Source: WRGT01 sp942493035 (GTDB lineage Bacteria > Spirochaetota > UBA4802 > UBA5550). From it: a stretch of DNA of 64,000 nucleotides. The position numbers were made by a program, and so were the translations under genes. The stretch is taken from the NCBI GenBank assembly GCA_942493035.1, contig OW818666.1, forward strand, positions 930,001 through 994,000. The letters run 5' to 3'. Position 1 is the first letter of the stretch; every line of letters starts with the position of its first letter. Below the pieces are notes generated by a model. It searched no databases. It was not told where the DNA came from and was given only the letters and a program-made list of their open reading frames with translations. Below are positions 34,179-42,788 of this stretch, one piece after another.

Positions 34179-34883
34179 CTATTCCGATCCGGGGAAAATA
34201 TTTGTACGGAACATGTATCCGGTTGTAAAACTGTAGTTTATCATGCTTAATTTTTCACCTGTATCACCTACATCATTGAGCAGATTAGTCGGATAATATT
34301 CTCCCATGACACCAAAAACGAAATCTGTATATTTTGTAGATTTAATTTTAAAAACTATCCCTGCGGTCAAACCGATTTGATTGGAATTTGTAAATCTTTC
34401 CACATCGTCACGATCTTCATCTTCCGGGGTTTTTGCATCTGTCGTCATGACTGAATAAAAGATATTGGAATAAACAACTCCTCCGATAAGATTGAGTGCC
34501 GATTCTCCGCCGCTGAATGAAAGTATCATTAAAAACGGGATATTTATACTCTGGAATGTCCATCTTATATCGAATACCGGTATTTCATCTTCCATTGTAA
34601 AATCTGTATTAAAATATCTGTATTGTATTCCTGAACCGATGCTTAATATACCATAGATCTCTTTTTCAAGTGAAATTCCGCCCCCGGTATATATTCCAGG
34701 TTTTATTTCTAAATCCATGTTTTTCTGATATATTTCAAAAGAACCGAAATTACCATTGATACCTATCGACATATCGGGAGCTTTTCCATTATCCTGAGCA
34801 CTCAAAAAAACATCCGGAAGAGATATTAACAGGAGTAATATGAAAATTTTTTTTTTCATCATTTTTAAAGTTTTATTCGGCAT
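34179..34883 (-). CDS. outer-membrane beta-barrel protein (porin-like, small)
   Basis: A 234-residue protein. The export signal runs from the KMMKKK basic cluster through IFILLLLISLPDVFLSA; the true start may be Met8 or Met9 rather than the first. The remainder shows amphipathic strands with glycine/aromatic pattern (SIGSGIQYRYFNTDF, FMLGTAGIVFKI-like strands) consistent with an eight-stranded barrel of the OmpA/PorT class. It overlaps the bactofilin gene by 11 bases, so the two are co-translated. Confidence 0.7.
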   Translation of the reverse strand: MPNKTLKMMKKKIFILLLLISLPDVFLSAQDNGKAPDMSIGINGNFGSFEIYQKNMDLEIKPGIYTGGGISLEKEIYGILSIGSGIQYRYFNTDFTMEDEIPVFDIRWTFQSINIPFLMILSFSGGESALNLIGGVVYSNIFYSVMTTDAKTPEDEDRDDVERFTNSNQIGLTAGIVFKIKSTKYTDFVFGVMGEYYPTNLLNDVGDTGEKLSMINYSFTTGYMFRTNIFPGSE

Positions 34884-35226
34884 CCATTATGCAGGTACCA
34901 TTGAACACGGCACCGCTCTCCATAACAATTTCAGGTGCTGCAATATCTGCACTTATTCTGCTTTTCTTGAAAAGTTCAATCTTTTTTGAAGCTTTGATTT
35001 TACCGTTTACTGTACCGCTTATTGAAACAAGTGAGGCATTTATATCAGCACTGGTAATAGATTCACGGCCTATTATAAGTTGCCCGTCAGATATTATTTT
35101 ACCTTCAAATTTTCCTTTAATTTTCAATGAATTCTTGAACTTTAATGTACCTCTGAAATCTATATCGTCTGCAATTACGGTATCTATTTTATTTTCATCT
35201 TCTACAATTTCTTTAATATCTGACAT
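34873..35226 (-). CDS. bactofilin (polymer-forming cytoskeletal protein)
   Basis: A 117-residue protein from ATG 35226, chosen for the AGGAGAA site; an upstream ATG (35280) has none. It is a single bactofilin domain: repeated short beta-helix rungs with IDFRGTLKFKNSLKIKGKFE, GKIISDGQLIIG, SGTVNGKIKASKKIELF and so on. Bactofilins polymerise without nucleotide and organise envelope or cell shape. Coupling to an outer-membrane barrel gene suggests an envelope-positioning role. Confidence 0.9.
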   Translation of the reverse strand: MSDIKEIVEDENKIDTVIADDIDFRGTLKFKNSLKIKGKFEGKIISDGQLIIGRESITSADINASLVSISGTVNGKIKASKKIELFKKSRISADIAAPEIVMESGAVFNGTCIMDAE

Positions 35227-35293
35227 TAAATTCTCCTTTTTTAATAACCATAAATCAATTTGTTTTATCACATTTTTCATCAGATTTTACATC

Positions 35294-35386
35294 TGCATAA
35301 CCGGCTTAACTGTAACGGTTTATTTTTTCAGGCGCAGCGCGAAGCATACGCACCATCGAAAATAATTTGCTACCGGTTTAACTGAT
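35294..35386. repeat. repeat family D, copy 2 (shortened)
   Basis: Keeps the edges (TAACGGTTTATTTTTTCAGG on the left, AAAATAATTTGCTACC on the right) and GCATACGCACC, but the large central hairpin of D1 is deleted. An extra outer pair CCGGCTTAACTG / ACCGGTTTAACTG flanks it. Confidence 0.6.
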
Positions 35387-35499
35387 AATATTTTGAGGTA
35401 AAAAACAACTTTACTCAAATATTACTGATTGTAAATTATAAACAGGTATAGTTCTCTTGTCAAACAAAAAGGAATTTATTATTAAAGATGGAGATATAA

Positions 35500-35826
35500 A
35501 TGGAAGAAATTCTTACAAAAGCCAATGAACTCGGTATTCTTATTAAAGATACCGATGCGCATATCAGATTTGAGGAGCTGAATCGGGAAGTTGAGAACGA
35601 TAAAGAAGCTTCTCTTCTCTTAAAAAAATATAACGAGATAGCTGAAACTATACAGCAGAAGCAGAGTGAAGGATTTTCTCTGGAAAAGTATGAGCAGGAG
35701 AGATTTCGTGAGATTTCAGGCGCAGTTGCTTCAAACGATCTTCTTTTAAAATATCTTAAAGCGCGCGAGGAATACATCGAACTTCTTATGAGTATACATA
35801 ATGCATTAAGCAGTGAAGAATCCTGA
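35500..35826 (+). CDS. YlbF/YmcA family protein
   Basis: A 108-residue, nearly all-helical protein. The pattern EILTKANELGILIKDTD, then RFEELNREVENDKEASLLLK and IQQKQSEGFSLE is that of YlbF/YmcA proteins. In Bacillus such proteins form a complex (with YaaT) carrying iron-sulfur clusters and affecting RNase Y-dependent RNA processing and development. The usual partners are not in the window and no conserved cysteines are present here. GGAG site before the ATG. Confidence 0.78.
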   Translation: MEEILTKANELGILIKDTDAHIRFEELNREVENDKEASLLLKKYNEIAETIQQKQSEGFSLEKYEQERFREISGAVASNDLLLKYLKAREEYIELLMSIHNALSSEES

Positions 35827-35930
35827 TTAAAGTTATATTTTGAGCCGGTAATTATATATCCCCGCCGCCTTTGGCGGCGGGGATAATAGAGTTTTTTTTG
35901 CTTTAGAAAAGTTAAGTAATAAATACTTAT
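35827..35930. repeat. repeat family C, copy 4
   Basis: Core CCCCGCCGCCTTTGGCGGCGGGG followed by GATAATAGAGTTTTTTTTGC and AAGTTAAGTAATAAATACT, as in C1. The left arm is diverged or cut off at the ylbF-like stop codon. Confidence 0.75.
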
Positions 35931-36149
35931 TTTAGCACTATTTTTCATTTATTAATAAATAATATTTATTGAAACAAAAATTATTATTCAGTATCTTGTT
36001 AACATTAATGGAGGGTGATTTTATAAGTCTTCCTTTTTTATCGGGGTTAAAAATTTATATTTCTTAACCACAAATCTGTAAAAATCTTGACGTAATACAA
36101 TTTTAAGATAAAAATATTAGTATTTTAATAATACTAAAAGGCAGGGAAA
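35827..36149. other. intergenic region with repeat C4
   Basis: Repeat C4 occupies the first third; the rest is AT-rich leader for the SPFH operon with no convincing small gene. A weak TTGACG (36087) may be part of the operon promoter. Confidence 0.45.
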
Positions 36150-36677
36150 ATGCAACCCGATTTAAATAATCTGAAAACTAAAATTCAGGCAAACAGGGAT
36201 TTAATCGACAGAATAACTACAGGTCTTCCCGGTTTTAAAGGTTATGTCGAAAAATCAGAAAATTATGATGCGGATAAAATTATCAGAAATTTTATAGCTG
36301 ATAAAATTCTTTCAGCTAAGAAAAATCTCGGTGTCATCTCAGGGGATATTGTCAGAAGCGGAAATTTTACTGTAACGCAGGATTTCGATTCTCTCTCTAA
36401 TCTTCTTGAAGGGCTTCTTAAAAAAGTTGAGTTTGCTGATTATGGTGTCAGCGGCGGTTTTTCAAAAATTAAAATAACCGAGGAGGATCAGAACCGGCTT
36501 CTTGAGTATGACTGGAGGCTTATAACTGCATTCGATGAGGTCTTTAAACTATTTGCAAATCTTTCAACTCTTCAGGCAGAAGCTCTCACCGCTGAAATAG
36601 GTAATATTAAAACAAAAATACGGGAATTTGAAAAGAATTTTGATGATAGAAAATATGTGATAATGGAGGTCATATAA
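36150..36677 (+). CDS. helical protein of the SPFH/DUF4178 operon
   Basis: A 175-residue soluble protein with no membrane segment or cysteine. It is predominantly helical, with a coiled-coil-like end (AEALTAEIGNIKTKIREFEK). I do not recognise a family. It is the first gene of the operon, its stop touches the start of the SPFH gene (zero gap), and so it is likely a partner of the SPFH protein. Confidence 0.7.
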   Translation: MQPDLNNLKTKIQANRDLIDRITTGLPGFKGYVEKSENYDADKIIRNFIADKILSAKKNLGVISGDIVRSGNFTVTQDFDSLSNLLEGLLKKVEFADYGVSGGFSKIKITEEDQNRLLEYDWRLITAFDEVFKLFANLSTLQAEALTAEIGNIKTKIREFEKNFDDRKYVIMEVI

Positions 36678-37808
36678 ATGGCGTTACTTGATGTCGTGCA
36701 GTGGGATAATAAACCGGGTGAGGTTATATTTAAATTCGATGAGGGGGCAATTGCTCTCGGTTCGCAGCTCATCGTAAAAGAGGGGCAGGAGGCTATTTTC
36801 TTTAAAAACGGACAGGCTCTTGATTCTTTCGGTCCGGGTAGACACACTTTGACTACAGGCAATATCCCTATTCTGGAAAAACTGATTAATCTTCCTTTCG
36901 GCGGGAAAACACCATTTCCAGCTACGGTATATTTTGTAAATAAGACAGAGATTCCTAATATGAAATGGGGAACCAAGCAGCCGATGCAGCTTATGGACCC
37001 GATTTATAATCTCCCTGTCCCTATCAGGGCTTTCGGATCATATTCAATTAGAATCACAGAGGTTAAATCATTTTTAATAATGGCAACCGGGACATGGCAG
37101 GCATTTACAACTGAGGCGATTGGAACTGCATTCAGGGATATGGCAATTCTCCCGAAAGTTCAGGATCTTATTGCAGAATTTATGATTAAACAGAACATCA
37201 CAATATTAAAACTAGCAGCATATTATGATGAGATCGGTTCGGGCGGAAAGGGTAAACTTGCAGAGGAATTTACGAGTTTCGGAGTTGAGCTGATAAGATT
37301 TGCAGTTGAGTCTATAAATATTCCAGATGACGACGAAAACGTCAAGCGTCTGAAGAAAGCTCTCGCTGATAAGGCAGAGATGAATATTATGGGTGATGAT
37401 TATAAAACCAAGCGTACCTTTGATACAATGGAAAAGGCAGCCGCTAATGAAGGTATGGCCGGCGGAATGATGGGAGCCGGAATGGGTGTTGGAATGGGCC
37501 AGCAGATGGGAGCCATGATGGGATCTGTTATGGGAAATGCAGCGCCGGGTGCCGGTCAGGGACAGCAGGTTGCATGCCCCAAGTGTAACGCTGCTAATCA
37601 GGCTGGAGCTAAATTCTGTGCATCGTGCGGTGGACCAATGAGTGTACCTCAGATTGCATGTCCTGCGTGTAAAGCTCAGATCCCAGGCGGTGTGAAGTTC
37701 TGTCCTTCATGCGGAGCTAATGTTCAGGGTTCTAATTGTGTTAAATGTAATGCGGCGTTACAGCCGGGTGCAAAATTCTGCCCAGAGTGCGGATCACAGC
37801 AGGGATAA
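36678..37808 (+). CDS. SPFH-domain protein with three C-terminal zinc ribbons (YdjI/virion-core-like)
   Basis: A 376-residue protein. Residues about 1-250 are an SPFH (band-7-like) domain of the YdjI type: VVQWDNKPGEVIFKF, then GQEAIFFKNGQALDSFGPGR and RAFGSYSIRI. A Gly/Met-rich hinge follows (GGMMGAGMGVGMGQQMG). The C-terminus has three CxxC...CxxC zinc ribbons (CPKC/CASC, CPAC/CPSC, CVKC/CPEC). YdjI in Bacillus is tied to the membrane-stress protein PspA. Without a transmembrane segment it probably binds membranes peripherally or assembles into rings. Second gene of the operon. Confidence 0.88.
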   Translation: MALLDVVQWDNKPGEVIFKFDEGAIALGSQLIVKEGQEAIFFKNGQALDSFGPGRHTLTTGNIPILEKLINLPFGGKTPFPATVYFVNKTEIPNMKWGTKQPMQLMDPIYNLPVPIRAFGSYSIRITEVKSFLIMATGTWQAFTTEAIGTAFRDMAILPKVQDLIAEFMIKQNITILKLAAYYDEIGSGGKGKLAEEFTSFGVELIRFAVESINIPDDDENVKRLKKALADKAEMNIMGDDYKTKRTFDTMEKAAANEGMAGGMMGAGMGVGMGQQMGAMMGSVMGNAAPGAGQGQQVACPKCNAANQAGAKFCASCGGPMSVPQIACPACKAQIPGGVKFCPSCGANVQGSNCVKCNAALQPGAKFCPECGSQQG

Positions 37809-37819
37809 GGAGTTTATAA

Positions 37820-38422
37820 ATGTCATCTATGAATTGTACTTCCTGTGGAGCACCGGTTGAGATAAAAAACAGGTTCAGTAAAGTATTTGTCTGCGGTTAC
37901 TGCAGTACGCATTTGAAAGTGAGCGAAAGCGGACTTGATATCGCAGGTAAATATCCTAAACTTGCAGAGTTCCCTTCAATATTTCAGGTAGGTTCCAGAG
38001 GGACAATTCTGGGGAAACCCTTTTCAGCTCTGGGTCGGATGAGATACAAGTATCAGGGTGGACACTACGATGAATGGTTCATTGATCTTGATGGTGAGAA
38101 GGCCTGGTTTACCGAAGATGAAGGTACATTTACCCTTTACACTGATCTTTTTGAAGCAGTTGATATTCCCGATGTAAAGGCAATAAAAGCCGGACAGAAC
38201 ATAATGGTCGGCGACAAAAAGGTTATGGTCAAAGAGAAGGGGCATGCTGTAGTAGATGGCGGAGAGGGTGAATTATATTTTTATGTAGAACCGGGAACTG
38301 AAGTGGTATATCTGGACGCAGTTTCGGATGGTAAAAAAGTCTCCGTGGAATATACAGAAAATGAAGTTGAAATGTTCGCCGGAAGACCTTTGCTTAAAAG
38401 AGATATAGTTGTAGAAGGCTGA
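37820..38422 (+). CDS. DUF4178 protein with N-terminal zinc ribbon
   Basis: A 200-residue protein. Residues 1-30 form a treble-clef/ribbon with CTSC and CGYC. Residues about 45-190 are a DUF4178 beta-barrel domain: LGRMRYKYQGGHYDEWFIDL and the following WFTEDEGTFTLY. No membrane segment. DUF4178 proteins recur beside DUF350, PspA/SPFH and aminopropyltransferase genes; their biochemical role is not known to me. It is 11 bases after the SPFH gene and paralogous to part of the next gene. Confidence 0.82.
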   Translation: MSSMNCTSCGAPVEIKNRFSKVFVCGYCSTHLKVSESGLDIAGKYPKLAEFPSIFQVGSRGTILGKPFSALGRMRYKYQGGHYDEWFIDLDGEKAWFTEDEGTFTLYTDLFEAVDIPDVKAIKAGQNIMVGDKKVMVKEKGHAVVDGGEGELYFYVEPGTEVVYLDAVSDGKKVSVEYTENEVEMFAGRPLLKRDIVVEG

Positions 38423-38439
38423 GGCTGTAAGATTTAAAA

Positions 38440-38503
38440 CCCCAACTTTCGTCTCCCCCGTCGTTCATGGGGGAGATGTCGCGATAGCGACAGAGGGGGA
38501 ATC
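38440..38503. repeat. palindromic repeat inside the SPFH operon
   Basis: CTCCCCC...GGGGGAG plus a second hairpin TGTCGC-GATA-GCGACA next to GAGGGGGA. It fills the only sizeable gap in the operon (between the two DUF4178 genes) and would lie in the polycistronic RNA, where it could affect processing or expression balance. Confidence 0.55.
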
Positions 38504-38527
38504 TCAAATTTTTAAACCGAGGATGCT

Positions 38528-39934
38528 ATGGGTGCTGATGATAAAAAGGAACTGAAAGCATTGAAATGCACTAAGTGCGGCGGTGATCTTGTGAAAGGCT
38601 CACGCTCTCATTATGACGATGATGAGGAGGAGACTGTAACTATTCCAATCGCAAGGTGCATGCAGTGCAATACTGAATATGATCAGCATACTTCTGAATA
38701 TTATGAAGTCTTTGCTGATGAACTTACATCTGATAAAGACTCCACTGTTTTCAAACTAGGTCTAAAGGGTAAACTCAAGGGGATAGAGTATGAAATCATA
38801 GGCCGGCTTCGATATCAGGAAGAGGAGGAGTATGAAAAATCTACCTGGGACGAGTGGGTTGCAGTGTCCGAAGATGGCGTTTTCCATTATTTTGTTGAGG
38901 AAGACGGACGAATAGATTCGTATGAAGAGTATATCCCTGAGTCAATTGATATGGAATCCAACGGTTCTACTATCGAATTTGAAGGAAAAAAAATTAAAAA
39001 ATCAGACGGTTATATCGGGAGGATTGTTCTCGCGGAAGGTGAACTCCCATGGACTCCTGAAATCGGCGAAGCGACAATGTGCTATGATTTCAAGAAAGAT
39101 GGATTTCACTATACGATTGAAAAATCGGACGAAGAGGTTTCGATTACAAAGGGTGTGAAGCTCTCACATGGCGAAGTAATTGATGCTTTCAATATCGAAG
39201 GATATAAAGAGCTATATACCAATACTCTTAAAAAGAGAAATTCATTCAAATGGGAGAGCCGGATCTATATTGCGGCAATGATTATTTCATTAATGATTTC
39301 TGTATACAGCTGTCTGGGTGATGTGCCGATTCCCGGTGTCATGAATTCAAAAAAAATTCTGGTGGATAATTCCACTGTCAATGATGCTGAAGGGAGTGTT
39401 TTTGAAAGTCAGATTCTTTACGGCCCTTTTGATATTCCCGAAGGGAATAAGCTTTATAATGTATCTGTTCAGGTAAATCAGGAGATTGAACCTTTGAATC
39501 TCGAATGGCAGTCTTTCAGGTTTATGCTTATTAATGAGAGCAGACTGAATGATCTTTCAGAAGGGAAAATTGATGATCCGGTTACATTGAAGGATATTTT
39601 TGAAGATATTGATGCTCTGCCGGAGCCTCTGGAATCGTATGTAATAATCGGTGATTTCTGGGATGAAGAGGGACGGGACAGTGACGGTTACTGGCATGAG
39701 TCTGATCTCAGTTATGATTCGGATTTTGTTCTTGATGAAGCAGGCAAATATTATGTTTATCTTGAACTTTTTAATAACAATAAGAAAGATGTTAATGCTT
39801 TGACTTTCTCTATTGCGAAATCGAAAGGTTACCGGTATTATCTTATTGCGTTTTTTATATTTTTTATTCTCTGGGGAATAAGCAAGATCCGTTCAAGATC
39901 TTATAATGAGCTCCCTTTTGAAATGTCAGAGTAA
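38528..39934 (+). CDS. DUF4178 protein with zinc ribbon and membrane anchors
   Basis: A 468-residue protein. It begins with a zinc ribbon (CTKC at 16-19, CMQC near 46), then a DUF4178-like barrel (LKGIEYEIIGRLRYQEEEEYE, with WDEWVAVSEDGVFHYFVEED next). A transmembrane helix lies near 245-262 and another at the C-terminus (YLIAFFIFFILWGI), enclosing a roughly 180-residue domain probably outside the cytoplasm, rich in Asp/Glu. The zinc/DUF4178 part would be cytosolic. Operon position: fourth. Likely an anchor of the complex at the membrane. Confidence 0.78.
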   Translation: MGADDKKELKALKCTKCGGDLVKGSRSHYDDDEEETVTIPIARCMQCNTEYDQHTSEYYEVFADELTSDKDSTVFKLGLKGKLKGIEYEIIGRLRYQEEEEYEKSTWDEWVAVSEDGVFHYFVEEDGRIDSYEEYIPESIDMESNGSTIEFEGKKIKKSDGYIGRIVLAEGELPWTPEIGEATMCYDFKKDGFHYTIEKSDEEVSITKGVKLSHGEVIDAFNIEGYKELYTNTLKKRNSFKWESRIYIAAMIISLMISVYSCLGDVPIPGVMNSKKILVDNSTVNDAEGSVFESQILYGPFDIPEGNKLYNVSVQVNQEIEPLNLEWQSFRFMLINESRLNDLSEGKIDDPVTLKDIFEDIDALPEPLESYVIIGDFWDEEGRDSDGYWHESDLSYDSDFVLDEAGKYYVYLELFNNNKKDVNALTFSIAKSKGYRYYLIAFFIFFILWGISKIRSRSYNELPFEMSE

Positions 39935-39946
39935 CAGGAGACAGAA

Positions 39947-40141
39947 ATGATAAGAAGTATAATAATTACTCTTCTTCTTACTTCCGGGGCGTTTATGATG
40001 ACGTCACGCTACATCGGTTACTCCGGTGCAGGTAAGGAATATTTTAAAAAAGCAACAGAAGAGAGGAAATCTTTAAGGGCGGGAAGCGGGTATTATTCAC
40101 CATATCACGGCGGATCGGGAAGCTTCAGATCCGGGAAGTGA
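39947..40141 (+). CDS. small exported or membrane-anchored protein with Gly/Ser tail
   Basis: A 64-residue protein with GGAG upstream. An N-terminal hydrophobic segment (IIITLLLTSGAFMM) is followed by a basic middle and a tail rich in Gly, Ser, Tyr and His (SGYYSPYHGGSGSFRSG). Not recognised. Small proteins with such tails often accompany DUF350/DUF4178 genes, which supports a real gene. Fifth in the operon. Confidence 0.6.
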   Translation: MIRSIIITLLLTSGAFMMTSRYIGYSGAGKEYFKKATEERKSLRAGSGYYSPYHGGSGSFRSGK

Positions 40142-40231
40142 TTTTGTCTGCAAAATGAGGTTCGCGAGTAATTACATCTGATAATTTTCAGATGATAAAA
40201 TAAATTAAAAAATTTTCAGGGGGTAATATTT

Positions 40232-40504
40232 ATGGATTGGTCGGTAATCCTTTACGGTATACTGGATACTGTTGTTTATTCATTGATCGGGATTGTTCTT
40301 ATGGGGCTCGGTTTTTTAATCATTTCATTTTTTACACCATTTTCAATTAAAAAAGAGATCGAGGATGATCAGAATATATCTCTGGGTATAATTATCGGTG
40401 CCGTTATTCTTGGTATTTCGATTATTGTCGCTTCTGTTATTTCGTCACCCTCAAGCGCTGGAGCGATAAAGAGCAGCCAGTCTAAAGTTGAGCAGCCGAA
40501 ATAG
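40232..40504 (+). CDS. DUF350 family membrane protein
   Basis: A 90-residue protein with two transmembrane helices (about 8-34 and 50-70) and a hydrophilic tail. MDWSVILYGILDTVVYSLIG and the loop PFSIKKEIEDDQNISLGI fit DUF350 (E. coli YjfL), often present in several copies or doubled; here it is a single short unit. GGGGG ribosome site. It is three bases upstream of the next gene's TTG start. Confidence 0.8.
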   Translation: MDWSVILYGILDTVVYSLIGIVLMGLGFLIISFFTPFSIKKEIEDDQNISLGIIIGAVILGISIIVASVISSPSSAGAIKSSQSKVEQPK

Positions 40505-40507
40505 AAA

Positions 40508-42031
40508 TTGAAAACTGAACTAAAAAAAAATGAACAGAGAATACTTTTATTCTCTGTTTTTATTTTATCTCTATGCGGGATAATTTATGAACTGGTACTC
40601 GGTTCACTGGCATCGTATCTTCTCGGGAATCCGGTACAGCAGTATTCAATAACTATTGGTGTTTTTCTAAGCTCCATGGGTCTGGGTTCCTATCTTTCAA
40701 GATTTATAACTAAAAATCTTGTTGAATCGTTTGTGAGCATCGAAATTGCCCTTGGTTTAATCGGCGGTATTTCTGTAGTACTTCTGAACTACCTGTTCTC
40801 TTTTTCCGTATCGTTCTATATGCTCCACATTTTCTTTCTTACGGTAATAGGTACCCTTGTAGGCCTTGAAATCCCTCTTATTACCAGAATTCTGAAGAGT
40901 TACGGCGCACTGAAGGATATAATCTCAAATGTGCTTACACTTGATTATATCGGCGGATTGGGGGGCTCTCTTCTGTTCCCGTTAATACTTTTTCCGTATA
41001 TGGGGAGATACTTAACTTCGATTTTTGTAGGCATAATGAATATTGCCGTGGCGATATTTGTTATTGTAAAAATTTTAGATTATTCCAGAAAGAAAATTGA
41101 TTTAACCTGGGCGGTGATATCTTTATTTATACTTCTTTCGCTTGCTGTAAATTCAGACTGGGTAACGGCAATACTTCATAAGAAAATGTTTTATGATGAT
41201 ATCGTTTTCTCAAAACGATCAAAATATCAGGAGATTGTACTTACAAGAAATGGTGATGATTTCAGGCTCTATCTCGATGGTTCTCTTCAGTTCTCCACTT
41301 CAGATGAGTACCGTTATCACGAAATGCTGGTTTATCCTCCGGTTATGATCTGCGGTAAGAGGGACATTTCTGTTCTGGTTCTCGGCGGAGGTGACGGGCT
41401 TGCGGTAAGGGAACTTTTGAGGTTTAAAAACGTAATCCATGTTACTCTCATCGAACTTGACGGCTACATGGTTGATCTTGCCCGGAATAATTCGACGCTC
41501 AAAGCTATAAATAAAAATTCACTGATGAATGAAAGAGTGCATGTGGTAACCGGTGATGCATATGATTATCTCATTAAGAATAATCTGAAGTATGATGTAA
41601 TTATTGCCGATTTCCCCGATCCCCATGATGAAATTGTTTCAAAACTCTACACTGATAGTTTCTTTAAGACTTTGAAAAGATCTCTTAAAAGCAATGGTGT
41701 TTTTGTTACCCAGTCTACATCACCGTTGTTTGCCCGTGAGGCATTCTGGTGTATAAATAATACTTTAGGTGAAGTTTTTAATGAGGTGATCCCGTATCAT
41801 GTTTTTATTCCGACTTTTGGCGATTGGGGATTTAATATGGCCATGGATAAGAAGTTTGTTTTTGATGAGATGGCAGAATCGGAGAACTCAAAGTTTTTTA
41901 CAAAAGAGACATTCAAGGGAGCAATGCATTTTCCTCCGGATTCCGGAATAGTCGAGACTAAGGTAAACAGATTTAATAAGCCGCTTTTATATCTTTATTA
42001 TCTGAAGGGGTGGAAGGATTCTGATTACTGA
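40508..42031 (+). CDS. membrane-fused polyamine aminopropyltransferase (spermidine synthase-like)
   Basis: A 507-residue protein starting with TTG 40508, three bases after the DUF350 stop. Residues about 15-215 contain seven or so transmembrane helices; residues about 230-490 are a spermidine-synthase-like domain with LYLDGSLQFSTSDEYRYHEM, VLVLGGGDGLAVREL (decarboxy-SAM/SAM site), then TLIELDG, VTGDAYDYL and IIADFPDPHD. The enzyme class transfers an aminopropyl group to putrescine or similar amines. The membrane fusion is known for this operon type. The true amine acceptor is unknown; a lipid or protein target is conceivable. Last gene of the operon. Confidence 0.85.
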   Translation: MKTELKKNEQRILLFSVFILSLCGIIYELVLGSLASYLLGNPVQQYSITIGVFLSSMGLGSYLSRFITKNLVESFVSIEIALGLIGGISVVLLNYLFSFSVSFYMLHIFFLTVIGTLVGLEIPLITRILKSYGALKDIISNVLTLDYIGGLGGSLLFPLILFPYMGRYLTSIFVGIMNIAVAIFVIVKILDYSRKKIDLTWAVISLFILLSLAVNSDWVTAILHKKMFYDDIVFSKRSKYQEIVLTRNGDDFRLYLDGSLQFSTSDEYRYHEMLVYPPVMICGKRDISVLVLGGGDGLAVRELLRFKNVIHVTLIELDGYMVDLARNNSTLKAINKNSLMNERVHVVTGDAYDYLIKNNLKYDVIIADFPDPHDEIVSKLYTDSFFKTLKRSLKSNGVFVTQSTSPLFAREAFWCINNTLGEVFNEVIPYHVFIPTFGDWGFNMAMDKKFVFDEMAESENSKFFTKETFKGAMHFPPDSGIVETKVNRFNKPLLYLYYLKGWKDSDY

Positions 42032-42041
42032 TTTTAAAAAA

Positions 42042-42093
42042 ACGACTAGAAAAAAAAGAGACAATTTATGTTGTCTCTTTTTTTTCTAGTCGT
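42042..42093. terminator. perfect 23-base-arm terminator hairpin between convergent genes
   Basis: Arms 42042-42064 and 42071-42093 are exact complements around TTTATG. Each arm includes an A8 or T8 run (AGAAAAAAAAGAG), so it can terminate both the aminopropyltransferase operon and rpmB. Confidence 0.85.
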
Positions 42094-42116
42094 CATTTCT
42101 GAAGGTAAAATTGCAA

Positions 42117-42305
42117 TTAAACAGCTTTAACGATATTGCCTGTTCTGATACATCTTGTGCAGACATTAGTTCTGACAGCTCTGTTGTTTACAAGTAATCT
42201 CACTTTTTTTACGTTTGCTTTCCACATTTTGTTTACTTTTGTATTGGAATGGCTCACGTTACAACCGAACTGAACACCTTTTCCGCATATTTCACATTTT
42301 GCCAT
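42117..42305 (-). CDS. rpmB: ribosomal protein bL28
   Basis: A 62-residue large-subunit protein. It begins AKCEICGKGVQFGCNVSHSN and ends with CTRCIRTGNIVKA; the CEIC and CTRC pairs make it the zinc-binding (C+) form. Length is normal. It is transcribed alone towards the hairpin terminator. Confidence 0.96.
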   Translation of the reverse strand: MAKCEICGKGVQFGCNVSHSNTKVNKMWKANVKKVRLLVNNRAVRTNVCTRCIRTGNIVKAV

Positions 42306-42432
42306 ATGATTATTCCTTGATACGATGAATTTGTAGGCAATAATAAATCCTGTGTCATTTATTTCAAGTAAATTATGTCGTTTTTAAAGAAAATTGTTGA
42401 ATTATTTCTGCTGATTGCCGATTCTGTTTTCT

Positions 42433-42525
42433 CCGGTTTATAAGATGTCGAAGCGATTTATTTTCAAGGATGCGTATGTGAAGCGCTGTGTGTCCAAAAA
42501 AGTAATTGCCGCCATCGGGTGCAAC
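42433..42525. repeat. repeat family D, copy 3 (heavily decayed)
   Basis: AAGCGATTTATTTT and AAAAAAGTAATTGCCGCC correspond to the D1 edges, with GATGCGTATGTGAAGCGC in the shrunken core. Recognisable only by comparison with D1 and D2. Confidence 0.5.
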
Positions 42526-42580
42526 AACGGAAGCTTTACCCACATGTGAATTTTAAATTTATTATATATGGACGGATAAG

Positions 42581-42775
42581 ATGGAAATAAAGGGGAATAC
42601 TAATGTCGCAGAAGCTCTCAGGATGTCTAAAAAAGTAGGAGATGTCTTCAGGCATTATAAACTCGATTGCGTTACCTGTAAAGGTGTAGTGGAAGAGACT
42701 ATCGAAAAGGCTGCTTTTCACCATGGTCTGACCCTCAATGTGTTTTTAAAAGATCTCAACGATGCGCTGAAGTAG
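42581..42775 (+). CDS. DUF1858 domain protein
   Basis: A 64-residue single-domain protein of the DUF1858 (ScdA/RIC N-terminal-like) type: TNVAEALRMSKKVGDVFRHY then the CVTC pair in LDCVTCKGVVEETIEKAA. Free-standing DUF1858 proteins are of unknown function; in fusions they accompany di-iron or redox proteins. Coupled to rsmD by a 13-base gap. Confidence 0.85.
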   Translation: MEIKGNTNVAEALRMSKKVGDVFRHYKLDCVTCKGVVEETIEKAAFHHGLTLNVFLKDLNDALK

Positions 42776-42788
42776 TTAGAGCATATTT

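Noticed and set aside
34889..35365. 158-codon frame opposite the bactofilin gene
   Set aside because: The bactofilin repeat pattern is unmistakable; the opposite frame is a compositional by-product.
36021..36066. Short frame after GGAGGG near 36010
   Set aside because: Fewer than 20 codons, no homology and no consistent start.
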